From Prinia subflava (Eukaryota > Chordata > Aves > Passeriformes > Cisticolidae), in the NCBI RefSeq assembly GCF_021018805.1, contig NC_086259.1, positions 8,634,501 to 8,698,500 on the forward strand: a stretch of 64,000 bases of DNA, read 5' to 3'. A model generated the notes under the pieces. That model was not told the origin of the DNA. It was given only the letters and a program-made list of their open reading frames with translations, and did no database searches. Below are positions 12,601 through 26,109 of the stretch, piece by piece. How positions within the stretch are numbered: position 1 is the first letter of the stretch; every line of letters starts with the position of its first letter. Position numbers and translations under genes: made by a program.

Positions 12601-15600
12601 GGACACATATCTTATGGCCTTTTTTGTTAAAGTAGGTAAAGGTGTTGGTTTCATATTCAAATTCCAGTCTTTATTTTCTGTACTTGAAGTTTTCTTTTTA
12701 ACAGATGGTAGAGAATTTCCAATGATAATTCAGTAGAAATCACTTCATTCAATAGATACAGGAGTTACACTGACTTCTGGGCTCAGAAAAGTTGCACCAT
12801 TTATGTGCATCTCTCTTTAGGACAGCAGTGAAATCCTAATTCAATCTGTGCACCTTTAAGGAGCTGACCTTGCTCTGGGATATTATTCAAATACATCATG
12901 CATGTAAGTCTCCTTTTATACTGTTTGAATTTTGCCTGAAATAAGATGCCTCCTTAAAAAAATACGAAAATGTTTCTTCCTTTCTGTTTGGAGTACATCT
13001 GTAGTACTGATGTGTTGGCCTGTTTGTTGTGTTGTACGTGGCACAGACATGGGGGCTTCTTTGCCCTCATTTCACAAAAGAACAAACCCCCCTGCTACAG
13101 AGAGGAGACAGGCATGGTATTCTCAGCAAGTCCATTACCCACTTGCTCTGCCCAATTCAAGGAAGTAAAATCGGGACCACCCAACTTAATGTTAATAATT
13201 TATTTCATGAAGTTGTCCATTTTAGAGCTGAATTAGTGAAAAGCAAGTGAACTGAGCCAAAGGCTCGGACTGGGCTGCCATTTTGACATTCTCATCAGGG
13301 AAATGATGCTGTAAACACCCATACTTGATTCACATGCATGGTCTCTTGGTTGCCTACAGTAATGCCCATCTGTTCAGATGGCATCATGCCCACTCAAGTT
13401 GCTCAAGGGAATACATGCTGGGCAGTGATTGGCTTAGGTAAGTATTTTTCAAACTGGGTCGGTGTCGACCTCCTTTTGGGAAGGCCCAAGAGGAAAAGGA
13501 AACAAAAAGAATTTTCATTTTTTATTTTAATGGATTGTTTTCATTTAACATTCAGCAAAAACACTGTCATTTATAAAACATTCAGTAGATGGTTTTGCTA
13601 ATTCATTGGTACCTGTGACCCCAGTGAGGAAATATAAATTCAATTGTATTCTCATTTTTTAAATAAACGAGTTTAACCTGTTATAAAGTCACAGTCCACA
13701 TAGCATTAAGACCATCTCATCTGCAGAAAAGAAACCTGTCTCAGCAGGCATCATCACATCCTCACAATTGAACTAATTTCTTCTCTTGAACATTGGTCAA
13801 CACTCAAAACTGAATTCACAGGTATTATAGCTTGAATTTTGTGGGGAGGGTGGTGAGCAACACTACATCCAAAATTATAAGTCAGATCAAATCTTTGTTA
13901 TTGTACAAATATGCAATTCAAATGCAAAGAGATACAGATCAATGACGTGCAGTATCATGAAAGGATTAACCTCTTTTGGCTCCCAAATTGGAATAATTTT
14001 CAAATATAGTCTTTTACTTCTCCAAAGCTGAAGTAAAGTGAAGCTTTAGTGAGGCGCATTGTACAGGGAAGGCTTTGTCTGTCACTTTGCTTTATCAAAC
14101 AAAAAGGCGGGGGGAGAACGTGTCATGCTTTCTTCCTGCAAATAAACTGTGGGGATTTTTATTTAAGAGAAAGTTAGCATTAATAGAAAAAAAAAGGAAA
14201 AAAAAGGGAAAAAGATGAAAATAATCCAGCTTCTTTTCATTTGGGAGACAAAAGCCTTTCAGTGCTGCGTCCATGCGCTCTTGACTACTGTTTTGACACT
14301 GTGTCAAGATGCTCCCGCTCTGCTCCAGGTCTCAGATCACAGTTGGAGTGTCTTGATACAGTGTTGAATCAGTAGTGTCAGCAAGTCTCAGAGCAGAGTC
14401 AAAGAGCCTCAATGTAGCCTCTGAGCAGGTAGAGTCAGAGAGACCTTTCCCCTAAACTGAAGTAGGCAGAGGGTGCTTAATATTTTTTTAATTGTTTGTT
14501 TTAACACATTTCAACCCAGCTGCACCAGGCTCATGCTTCTAATTAATACTCTGTCTTGCAGTAAGGGATCAGAGTTAACTCTCCCTACCCCGAAGAGCTG
14601 TTATAAAAGCAGCATGGAATAATGTTAATATTTTCTTGAAAGAGCGAGTCTAGGCAGAGGAACTGAGTCTCTGTGCTTCCTGGAGCAGCTGGCACCACGG
14701 AGGAAGTTTGCTGAGAGGCCCAGGGCCTGCTTTGGCAGTGCCCAGCTCAGCTGTGGGACAGCCCTGCTGTGCTCCTGATCCTCCAGCCTCTGCTTCTGGA
14801 GACCCAGGTGGAAACACGATGTCCTCTGCCTCTGTCTGCAGAGACAAGCTTCTCCAGCAGCCGTGGCAGCCTTCTCAGCACCATCAACAGGGGCACAATT
14901 TTTCCAACCATTTTGTTGAAAAACAATTATTTAAATAAAAACGTTTTGAAGATTGAACACAAAAAGGATTTCTGAGGTTCCTCCTGGAAAGGGAGCAAAA
15001 GTGCACAGGCCCCGTGACTGCAAACACTGCTGCCTGAATTACCCTATCTGGGAAGACCAAACCCCAGCTAAGTCAGCAGTCCCTAAAGCATTGACTGCCA
15101 AGCACTCTACCAGGCTTGGGATGAGACGGGTGCCAGTCCGGAACAAGATATTGCAGAGGGAATGAAAAACGACCAGGGTTTAGAAAGAAAGTAACTAGAG
15201 TAAAGAGGCTGGATTAGAAAATGTAAATGGGTCAAAGGCACTTTCCTGTAGCTTTACATCTGAATATGTAATCCAGTCAACTAACAGCAGGGGGGCGCAC
15301 AGATCAATGTATATAATTTAGGTCAAATGACCACTGCAGAGTGAGATGCATGCATTCTTCTCACAATTGAGCCCAATTTATCCCTGATATAAATGCAGTG
15401 ATTTCACTGAACTTTTAGCAGGGATATATTTGCTCATTTATGTGGTCAGTGACTTCTCAGTAACTTGTTGCTTATGTGTACCACCCCCACCTGCAAAGAT
15501 GTCTCCAATTTCTCATTAGTTTCTTCTCCCTTGTGATTCTTGCACTGTTCTTTACATAAAATGTTATTAAAATAGAGGTAAAAATATTTATCCAACAAAG

Positions 15601-18600
15601 CAATAAATGCTCAAGGCTGATAGCCATAGCTAACAATTACATTTCTAACTCATGTGTTTCAAATTCCAGTTTTGAAAATTGTGTAACAAAATGGCAGTGG
15701 AGTCTTCAAGTAAGCAGAAAATACAACAAAAGAAGAGGTGGGAACAGGATCTTACCTCCCCACAGGAAGATGAAGCTCAGCCAGTGTTTGCTATGTGCCT
15801 TGAGATCCTTGGAGGAAGGCATCATTTAAGGTGCAAAGTATTTCTGTGGGAAACAAACAAAGCTCACTGGCTGCTGCGGTGACTTTTTTGCAGGCACTTG
15901 CACAGTAAGTGGCAGCTGGGGGTTCCTTCTCCTGCGCCCGGCCTGCCCTGTGGGGCTGTCACACCCTCCCAGCTGCAGAGGAGCCTCTGACCCATCCTGA
16001 CCATTTGCTCTCATCCACCGCGATGGGTGCGGCTGCCCCAGCCCTCCCAGCTGTCTCTGGAGGTAAAAGAGAAATTAAAGATTGTATCATCCAGGCACAA
16101 ATTAAAATCTTTACTGGGAGAAACCTGGTAGAAAGTCTCAGAAGAGAATGAATTATGTATTTGAACACTTAAGATTTCCTTGCCTTTATTACAGCATGGG
16201 GTCTGAACTCTGCTTTCTTCCCTGCACTTTATTACATGGTTAGAAGTCCCGCAGTAGGAAACTTGCAGTTTGAATTTTGAAGCACCTATAGTGTCATACT
16301 TTTTTATTTTAATATTTGTCACCAACAGTGCCGACAGATAAAAAGTGCTGGCTCCCCACAGCATGATATGCGGGATTTTCAATAGAGCTACACAATTGCT
16401 TTTGCTAAGTGCTTGCGGGGCTCACAGTGCCAAATCCCGCAAATTGCTGCATTCAGGCCACTTTGCAGTGCTGTGCTAAGGCAAGGGATATTAAAAGTTA
16501 GTTGGGACATATGCCTAAATGGTTGCTTTTATTTTTAAATCCTAAGCAATTGTCTGAAGACATTTTTGCAAAACAATTCAATAATTGTAGCATTTTTGAG
16601 ATGGTCAAAAATTTTGTATCACAATTTATTCTGTGCTTTGCATACAGTTTTAGGGAAAAAAAATCCTTTTTCCAGTCCCAAAATTTGCTGGCCAAGGAAG
16701 TCCCAGAAGCAATGTCACCATGCATGGTGCCATTCTATTTATGGATTACTACTTCCTCTTCTTCTCCCTTATTGCCTTTAATTTGTTTTTACCCTTAATT
16801 TATGAGTACATTGTTGTTCATGTCCCAGCCCCAGGTCAGTATTATGGTGTAAATTATTTCATGTGAACAGCAATGCTAAATGTATAATAGTTACACCTGA
16901 GGTATCAGGGGAGAATTTTGTATCTCCTGTCTTATTCACAGGTCAATTAAAAAGCTGATTAAACCCAAAAAGTCTATGATGATAATTGTTGGAAATAGAC
17001 TGGGATGATAATTGGTTTAATGACTGCTAAAGGAGTCATTGGGATGTGTGTCTCTCAAGGAGCCTGAATGGCACTTTAAGAGCTAGATTCATCCTGGGTG
17101 TTGGTTGTTGACTTTAATGGTATTACTCAAAAATCTGATTTGGATCAACTCACAAAACATTGCAGACAAGACAAATAATTTTTAAAGGATGTCTCTGCTG
17201 AGCTTTGGTGTCTCCCTTGAACTATCCTATTCAATGTCAACTCCTCCAATACAAATTCTGTCTGTACAGCTTGAAGTAGCTCTATAAGGTGGGAATTCAC
17301 TGAAGGTTTTATGTTTTTATACATTTTTTTCTAGCTTAGCAGGAAACAAATTCTATATAATAACTAGAAAATGTAGGCCGAGACCATCCTCTGCACAGGA
17401 AATTTCACTCAGAGGGTTGGACACCCAGTGAGGTCCTATTCACAGACATCTCTTTGTATTTTTCTGCCTGGAACCAAAGAAGGGGATTCATGCCAAAACC
17501 CTGCAGGATATGGAAATCTATCGGCTGTTCTGTGCTTCTGCATGACTTTCAAAGTGGCTTCTGATTTGGGGAGCCCTAAATTAAGATCCATGGGCTTGAG
17601 GGGAGGGGGGTTGGGTTTTTTTTTTTAATAAGGACTCTAAACCTTCAATTCAAATAGCAGTCAGAAACACTCAGTACCTTTGAAAACCCCCTGACATTTC
17701 ATTCCTCATACTGAGGACCCAGAACAGCAAAAATTTAGACCAAAATGATTTCTCTGGGTTAGTCAGTATTAGAGAATAGTGCAGAAGTCAGAAACCCCTT
17801 GCTGCTGGTTCTCAGTCTACTTGCGCTGCCTAGGCTTGAAAAGGTTATAAGGTTATAAATCTTTCAGTGAAAACAATTCCTGCTTCATGCCATCAACATT
17901 TCCTAAAGACATCTGTGTAGGGCATCTCTAGAGGAGGCTCCCATTACTAGACCTATGCAGAAGAATAATGAGGAACTTACATCCGGTTTGAAAGACATTA
18001 ATGAGTCTCTCTTGGATACAAAATATTTGTTCAACACCCTTATGGGCAGAGTAGCCCAGAGCTGAGCTGGGGAGCTCTGCCTGGATAGCATGAACTGATA
18101 GGTCTCAGAAAAGGAACCACGCACAGCTCTGCAGAGAAAGTTGGTTTTTCAGGCCCAATTTACAGCTCTGCAAAGACTGTGTGTCTGCAAAGATTGAATG
18201 TGTCTATTTCCAGCACCTACTTCTTTGTTTGTTCCAGTTGGGTTTCACATGCCATGGGGGTATTCTGGATTCCTCAGTGGTTCTTCTCTAATTTTTGGTT
18301 CCTATTCTCAATAACATTTGGACAAAAAACAGGCAAACAAACCACAAAGAGCTAAAGATATGCTCACTCTTTTTTCCTCCCTCATCCTCCAGGCTTCTCT
18401 TGTGCACACAAAAATATTTCAGGGTTTGGGGGCCAGCTTGTCTGAGTTTTTTTGCTCTCCCAGAGCTTGGTGCATCATTGAGCTAATGACGCACAGTCAA
18501 GTTATCCAGTATTACCTAAGTTATCCAGATTACCAAGGGCTCTGATCTTAGTGTGCCTGACAGGTGTGAACATTTAACTCCTTGAAGTCAAGGGAAATGG

Positions 18601-20190
18601 TTGTGCATGTATTTGCAGTGCAGCACGAAAGAAGATGCACTTTTCTGGCAGTTTCCAGAAAGGAAATGAGGTTGGTGTACAATTTGATGTACAAGAACTG
18701 GAATTACTCTGTGAAATGAAGAATGGAGGGCAGGGATGACTCTGGACTTAATTGGTATCTTATGCTCTATTATTACAGTGTTAAACCCCTCAGTAAGGGC
18801 AGGGGCATTGGCATTCCTGTTTGCTGGGACAAACACATCTACCTGCCAGCAAAGGCCACCTCCCTTCCCTAGTGGGATGCAGTTATAGCAGCCTTGTCTC
18901 TTCTCAGGCTTTCACAAGTGCAGGACTTCACATTCCTCGTGTGCCTCTGGCCTTTGTCACACTCCTTCTCAAGCCACACCAGACAGAGCAGATTCTCCCA
19001 CATCAGACTTAGCCCTGCCACAGAGCTGCTGTGAGCACTGGCAAACTGACAACCTGGTGGGCAGTGCAGCCACTGCTGAGGGGGGAATGTAGGAAAAGCA
19101 AAAAGAGAGATCTGGAATTTGGAAAAAAAATAGCCCAGCTAGCAAGGGATCAGATGAACCGTATACGTGACAGAGGTCGTCACCAAAACTCTGGGTTTAT
19201 CTAGCAATAGAACAGGTGGTACAAACCTACAGCAGCCAGGAAATCATGACATGGCTCCACTCAGCAGAGAGCTTTCCTGGCCCTGTGCTTGCACCCACAT
19301 ACCCCCTCAGCTTCAGCACAGAAACCAAAGTGAAAGGTGGGATTTTATTTAAAGACTATTGTTCTTGGCATCGTCACAGACATGATCAGGCCAGTTAGGA
19401 AGGTTAGGCAAAACTATTTAAATGCACTGCATCCACTGGCTCTGACACAGTCGGGTGTCCTTTCAGACTGTCCACTTTTCTTTCCACTGTCTGTATATGA
19501 GACATTATTCTGATTTCAATCAAGGTTTCATCTTCCAGGTTTCAGTGTTTAAGCACTTGAGGATATACACTGTAATGTAACATATAATGACATTGCATAT
19601 CTATTGGGAATTATGTTACAGCTGATCAACTCTTAAGCCACAAGACCCTCATGAAGACAAATGTTTCTGGTCCTATTTTGGGTGAAACTCTGTCTTTCTA
19701 ATTAGCAACCCAAATTGTTTCTCCTACCTAGGCTAATGGAAGCTTTTGACCATTTAGCACCATTTCAAAAATTAGCTGAGCTCATTTGCACACTTCCTTC
19801 ACCTTCCCTTCATCCCAGGCTTACACTGACATACCTTGTGAATAAACCAGAAAATGTACAGAAGAAGCAGTATCATTCGCAAATGGCATCTGTATTTATA
19901 GCTTGCATGCATAGAAGCCAATTTCTTGAGGAACAGTGCCTATAAATTGCAACTGGAAGAAGATGCACTTATTTATTGCATTGCTTCCAACCAGGAAAAA
20001 AGAAATGTTTTTTCTCTCTCCCTTTCCTTTAAATTAAAGGCTAGGTGAGGAAGAGCCCAGCACCTCAGGGACATAGCTTCTGCACATGCAGCTTGGAGGG
20101 CTTGTTTTGCTCGCTCATTTATTGCCAGGGAAGGATCACACAGGGGGACAGGTATCTCTTCCAGTCATGTAAAACTGAAGACACAGATAA
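9692..20190. other. Gene-free DNA between the LTR and the pyrimidine tract
   Basis: No recognisable coding exon was seen. There are small inverted repeats at 14293-14307 and 14352-14368, an AT dinucleotide-rich patch near 12330-12355, and a short GC-rich patch near 14680-14800. Nothing else is supportable. Confidence 0.6.
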
Positions 20191-20260
20191 TTTTCTTTTT
20201 CTTTCTTTCTTTCTTCTCTCTCTCTCTCTCTCTCTCTTTTTTCTTTTTTTTTTTTTTTTT
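20191..20260. repeat. Pyrimidine microsatellite (CTTT)n, (TC)n, poly-T
   Basis: This is a 70-base uninterrupted pyrimidine tract. Cttt units run from about 20200, a TC dinucleotide run covers about 20215-20237, and a T-rich stretch runs to 20260. It probably varies in length between individuals. Confidence 0.95.
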
Positions 20261-20699
20261 AAGTTGAAAGTAAGATTTTAGCTGATACAAAAAGATTTTG
20301 AGGCTAAAGGTTTTTTCAAGAGGTGAGGCCTCATCTAGCAGCATTTCTCACACAGAGTTATGCACTCACTAACTCTCTAGTCCCTTCTTTTTGAGGATAC
20401 CACCAGTGCTGTACAGGGCTTTAGACTCCAACATGTATTTGGGAACATGAGGAGTGGCAAAATCCAGAAGAGCTGGTCTGTACATTCTCCCCAGTTCAGT
20501 AATATCCAGCAGTGCCTCTCCAGCCTGCCGGAGCAGGCTGCCTGCACTGTGCTATAAAGACAGACAAAGCAGATAAGAGCCAAGTGTGGGTAAAACGGTG
20601 GAAACGCTGTCACAGCATCACCTTACCCGGGGGCACTGATGTCCCTAAAGCACTCGAAGCGGGATTGAAGCGTGGTTTCTCACAGGGCAGCTGTGACAC
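20261..20699. other. Gene-free stretch between the pyrimidine tract and the orphan CpG island
   Basis: About 440 bases of mixed composition; I see no exon, repeat or regulatory motif I can support. Confidence 0.6.
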
Positions 20700-21240
20700 C
20701 CACAGATGTCACGGGGTGGCAAAACCCCTCAGAGCCGAGCGCTGCCCGAGCCCGTCTGCCTCTGCCTCAGCCCGCGTCCAGCACGGAGCTCACCCGCAGC
20801 AGAAAACAGTGAAATTTCGATTTACAGAACCCAAGGAGCCGGCCCTTCCCATCCGAGGTGCCGGCACAAAGCGCCTCGGCGGCGCAGCCGCGTCCCCGCC
20901 GTGAGGGGAGGCCGAGGCGGGCCGGGCGCGCAGCGCGGTGACAATGGGGCCGTGCGGGAGCGGCCCCCGCCGCGGGGACACAGATGGCCGCGGTGGCAGA
21001 AGGACACAGAAGGCAGGGGACAGCCGCGGCGAGCAGCGGGCAGCGCCGCGGGCACGGGCACGGGCACGGCCGGCGGAGCGGGGCCCGGCGAGGGCAGCAC
21101 AAGGCTGGCCCCGGCCCCGGCCTCCTCCGCCTGGCACCCAGAGGGGCACGCGTCGCTTTTTTGGGCAGAAAAGGGCGATCTCTGATGGTTAAACCGTGAG
21201 GGTTCTCGGGGCAGCGCACACCGCGCTCTGGAGCAGCCTG
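20700..21240. promoter_or_regulatory. Orphan CpG island downstream of ZNF521
   Basis: About 540 bases of GC-rich sequence with many CG dinucleotides lie inside AT-rich intergenic DNA, about 4.3 kb beyond the ZNF521 poly(A) site. It contains a short gggcac tandem run (about 21050-21069). Overlapping open frames exist on both strands (for example 20706-21185 plus and 20822-21322 minus), as expected from the low density of stop codons in GC-rich DNA; none has a recognisable domain. It may be a promoter of an unannotated transcript or an orphan island. Confidence 0.7.
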
Positions 21241-24200
21241 AGTGGTGATCAGTCAATGTCTCGTCTCTCTCTTGGGGTGCTCGGTGTTTCTCATTTGGAC
21301 ACCTCCTGTCTCCCTCTGCCACCTAATCTGCCAAGATGCTCCTTGGTGTGCCTTTTTTGTCAGGAAAGTAATAATAATTCACAAATACACAGATCAAAAA
21401 GCATATCCTTCCATTTGCAGTAGTGAGACCTTACAGTTGTTAGGACAACAGCAATGTAATAAAAACAGATAAAACTAAGAACAAAGCATTTCACAGGGGG
21501 CAAAAATGAGGAGAAAAGAAAAAAAGACAAAGCAATGAAGAGCACACCACGCTCCCATCGGCTCCACAGCCCCGTGGCTGCGGCAGCTCCCATCTGGGTT
21601 TCTGTGGCCATACGTGTTGGGCTCACATGCGCTCAGCCAGGACAGCACTTGCAGGCTCTGTTCTGGCCCTGGCTGATCCTGACAACATTCCACAGGGACA
21701 CGGCACCCCGGCCCTCTGCACCTCTGTCAAACCTAGGGGATGCTTCTGGAGGAGAGCGGATTGCAGAAACCTCCCTGCTTTAGGAAGGATTGCAGAAACC
21801 TCCCTGCTTTAGGGTGTGGGCCAAAACACAGAGACCGCTTATGCAGACTGGGGGAAGAGTCTTCTCTGCTCATACCAGAGAGTGAGTTGCACATTAAAAC
21901 CCAGATAAACACACCAAACGCCAGTCTACTCTTAGACATTGGTAGGATAAAATAGCTTGTACACTTAGGACATGTGATGTGCAGATTTACAGGGTGGAAT
22001 TTTCATTAACTCGTCTGGGAGGGCAGTAAGGTTGTGGAGGGCTGTGCCCCTCAGCTCCCTGACTTTTCCCTGCTCAGTAGGGTAATCTTACCCAATCCAC
22101 CCAAAGTGACCAGCTGCTCATTCCCTCAAATGGTGCTCAAACTTCTTTTGTCTGCCTTTCTTCTGGGAGGCAATTGGCTAAACACTTGCTTTTTCCAAAA
22201 TTTTAAGGCACCTGATCAAATATGGTGATATGTTGCTGAAAGTGATGGATCAGACAATAACATACACAAGCATTGAATAGAATACAAATGTGTAAAGCTG
22301 CCTATATAGACAATAGGTTGCTACTTCTTGACTACTTATTTTGGATGTGTGGGTATGTAATGAAACTTAATGCAAAGATTGTTCAGTGCATAGGGGCTGG
22401 CTACAAATACAAGTCCTTTGTTAATCTACTGTTTATATGAATTTAGATTTCAGTATTTTTGTAAATCTGAAGATATTAAACTGTCTGTGTGACATTTCAT
22501 TACAGATTTAGAATTATTCATGATCTCCACAGTCCTATTGGTCCTAATGCCACTTGGATCATAAAGTGACATCTTGTCTAAAGCCCATCCTCAGCCAGAA
22601 TTTCAGCAATTCTGGTTAGCACTTACCTGTGAGTGATCCATGTCGCCCACACCTTGAACAGCCTGTGCCAGCCCCTGTCTGTACCACCACCACAAAGGAG
22701 CTGCAAGTTACACAGACAGGCAGGGAAACATCACAGGGATTATGGAAAGGCTCTCCAGCCTGTTTTCAATGCTTCATAGCTGTTGAAATATAGCTGCCTT
22801 TGGAGCCAACATTTCTGACTGTTTTCCAGATGCCTTCAGCAGCACTTCTTGGCCACTAAGAAAAAGGGGGTGAAACCTCAGACATGTACCAGAAGCTGTG
22901 ATATTAACTTTCCTCCACCTGCAGTTAGGCTGTGTTTTCCCTAGGAGCTTTTAACGGATACAGGAACTATATACTACCCTGGCAAAGCACTCCCTGGTGT
23001 GATTGCAGCTATGGCAGCAAAGCTGTTTTGTACCAGTGCAGGGCTGCTCTGCTCCTGCTCCCCAGTGGGACCAGCGGCACAGGAAGCACCAGACAAAGGC
23101 CCCACATTGTGCTGCAGAGCTCTGCCCCCAGAGCCCTGCCTGGCACAGCCCAGTCTGGGGAGGTTCAGGCCTTGGAAAACAGGGTCAGACACCAGTCCTG
23201 CACCCTGGCATAGGCTAAGGATCACCTCTGTGAGCTGCAGGTGTCCAGAGTGTCACAGATGCAGCTCCATGGCAGGAACAGAAGAGTGGGCAGGCTCTCC
23301 CTCTGCTTCCTTGCAGTAGCTTTCACCCCCCACACCCCAAACTGGATGTCTTTGGCCCCTAAGAAAGCAGTTATCAAGACAGCATCATCCCTTGCCGTGT
23401 AATGATGACTGTTCAAATGGGCCTGGTTATCTCAAAAATACCACAAAATAACCCAGTAGATTCATGGCAAGCATTCTGTACATTTGCACGCGTTGTCTTA
23501 GGAAAGAAATATTTTTAAGAAGTGGTATAGGTCCATTGGTTTCAAATATTACCCGAATACTATAAGAGAAGAAGACCACAGCAGATTTTTCCCAGCCCTG
23601 GGGCCACAGTCCAGCCCCTCTCTCCAACATGACTTGGGCCAAAAGGGATGAAGACATGGGGCATACATGCAGCTCCAAACAGGATCCCCTGTGGGGAGTT
23701 CCCCATCTCAGCACAGTGACTGTGCACCTACTTTTAACTAGTCAGCAGGGAGATGCTCAGACAAAGGCATTGCTTCAGTACAGCACTACTAAGGCAGCTC
23801 TCTGAGTTGCATGGAAACATCAGTTCAACTCTGGGGACTGACAATGCAGAACCTTTTCCTGAAGACAGAAACCTACATTTTTTCATTTCTGAAGGCTTGC
23901 CCAGAAGTGAGCCAGCATCATTTCAAACCAGTGTCAGGCAAAGAGCTTCCTTTTCCAATATCTCTATTGTAAGAACCTGCTACCTTTCTTTCAACCTGCT
24001 TATATTATGAACAGGAATAATGAATTGGTGATTTCATTAACTAATTTTTCAGCCACATCTGTTCTGTGGTTCAGAGAGAAATAATCAGGTTGAAAGTTAA
24101 CACTGTTTTCTAGAAATGGATCATTTTAGCATGATTCTGATGTGGAAATAGTGAGCTAAGAATAATCTAGATGCAAACAGAACTGTCCTGTTTGGAATTA

Positions 24201-25473
24201 AGAAAAGTCATTCCAAGTTTTGTTATATTAGGGTTCGTAAATTTATGACAAGCCACATATTGAGCCTAAACTCTGACTGTCCATACAATTCTGTTTCAGC
24301 AGAATAAAAACCATCTATCATTTGTCTCAAACAGGACATTCTTTCTTTTTTTCTTTTTTTTGAGGAAGTTGTATCTTTTCTTAAGTTAGGACTGCTCTGG
24401 TGCTTCCTGCAGTAAAGATGATCCTACATCAGTTGTGTCCAAAGTTGTGCTTAGATTCTAGCCTTCTCTTACTGCCCTGAAGGAACCATGTGTGTGCAAC
24501 AGGACTATCAACATCAGCAGGGATCTAAATTGTTGAAAGCATGGCTGCAGCATCAACAAGCTGTGCCCCCCTTGCACTTGTAAAAACCTCACTATGTAAA
24601 CGAACATAGGCATTGACTCTATGTCCGTGAAAACGTTTCCTACAGAATATCACTTAGGTGCTCCAAGCCCAGACACGGCCCAGTGACAGCCAGTGGTGCT
24701 CTAGTTCAGTGCAGCGACTTTGAAAGGCTCTGATTGTCGTGTTCCCATGCCACAGGCTTGCAAAGCCTTGTACTTTGTGGGAATAGGTGCCCACATCATT
24801 TCAGCTGTCACAACTGCTGGATATCTTTCATGATGATTATGATTCATTCAAGCAGGAGACACTAGGAGATCTACATCTTTCTAACGTTCCAGAGGTGTCC
24901 ATGGTCCTTAAAATGACTGTTTCTCTGACTGAAGATATAACTTACCTCATTACCATAAGGTAAGTTTAAAAAGAGTAAAAGAAAGCCTGGCAATTGGCTC
25001 TGTTAGGCTGCCTGATGGCAGTGTCCAGTGCCAGAAGTATAGCACAAACACAGAGCTACAACACCTGGGGGTCTGGAGGTCCACGGGGTTAAAATATGCA
25101 GGCTCCTACCTGGAGGCCTCATCCAATAACTGTGCATTTGTATACAAAGAAGAAACTTTTGGATTTTTTTGTATGGAAACAAAGAAGCATAGAGATATGG
25201 TCAAGGCAGCTATAGGTTTGGTCTCTCCAATCTTGCTGAAAAATTAAAATATTAACAAGTATTATAAGCTAGCAATACCTTTTCATAGTACATATTCTTA
25301 CCTCACCTCAGCCTACTGTGGAGCCAGGGAGGTACATCCAGAAGCAAACAAAGTGCCTGACACAGAACCGTGGCTTTTGCTTTCCCTCCTCCTGGGCTGC
25401 AGAGTGCTCTGTGCCATCAGGTGAGTGATCACTGAGATTCAGCCACCCCAGCAGCAGCAGCAATGCAGGGGGC
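21241..25473. other. Gene-free DNA between the orphan CpG island and the ZNF521 3' end
   Basis: This lies immediately downstream of the ZNF521 poly(A) site. It contains the 29-bp tandem duplication and a moderately GC-rich patch (about 22990-23330). Open frames around 22932-23319 and 25308-25508 have no recognisable domains. No gene is visible. Confidence 0.6.
21758..21813. repeat. Two-copy tandem duplication, 29-bp period
   Basis: The 27-base string from ggattgcagaaacc to ccctgctttagg occurs at 21758-21784 and again, identical, at 21787-21813. The identity points to a recent local duplication. Confidence 0.92.
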
Positions 25474-25504
25474 ACTGACAGACAGACAAGCTCTGACGCT
25501 AAGC

Positions 25505-26109
25505 TCATGTATTCCCTTTATTGAACTGTACTAGTTATTGCAATCAGATTAAGTCACATTTATAAAGCAGACCATCCAGTTGCACTGAAACCGATTATAT
25601 TCATTACATAGTTTTAATCACTGTCCGGTGAACTGGCAAATCCAATCAAAGCATTAGTCTTTAATTAAAAAATTAAAAAGAAATATTCAGACAATAGCCA
25701 AGCAATCACATCACAATGCACAGTTACCTAAAATTGCAATTAAAAAGCAGTTAACAAAAAAGAAAAAAATCACACCTAATCTTTAACTATCAATATAATA
25801 CAAGAAGCAACAAAGGGCAACAGCATCAAAGCAGATTTATCTAACACTATAAATTCAGTCAGAAGCAGAAGCTCTAAAGTACACTAGCTGAAGCAGGACA
25901 ATAAAAAATACTGAGCATGGAATACTTTTAATCTCTTCCATTAATATTCATTTCCAGCTGCTTATAATAGCAGCGCCTCATGGCCAAATCATTAGAGTTT
26001 TACATCTGGGTTGCAAATGACACTTTGATTGGATGTAATGTTCAAATGGTCCTCCCCACTGTGCCACCGTCAAGTCTTCTGCAGAGAGGTGTCCTGTAGT
26101 GCCAGTGGC
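25505..26109 (-). other. ZNF521: ZNF521 3' untranslated region
   Basis: This is about 605 bases of AT-rich sequence between the ZNF521 stop codon and the inferred cleavage site. It has no long open frame and no other TTTATT (minus-strand AATAAA) that I could find, so one main polyadenylation site is expected. It contains A/T runs and a block near 25920-26060 that looks non-random (ATTAATATTCATTT on the plus strand). The exact 3' end is inferred from the AATAAA and could differ by about 10 bases. Confidence 0.8.
25517..25522 (-). terminator. ZNF521: ZNF521 polyadenylation signal AATAAA with GU-rich downstream element
   Basis: The plus strand reads tttatt, so the minus strand has the canonical AATAAA. 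About 20-45 bases further downstream on the minus strand is a GT-rich run, gcttgtctgtctgtcagtg (plus 25475-25493), the expected CstF-type downstream element. Cleavage is inferred near 25500-25508. Signal, spacing and downstream element together make a standard vertebrate poly(A) site. Confidence 0.82.

Noticed and set aside
20706..21322. Overlapping open frames of 119-166 codons on both strands
   Set aside because: They coincide with the CpG island, where stop codons are rare. All frames are open, with Arg/Pro/Ala-rich composition and no recognisable domain.
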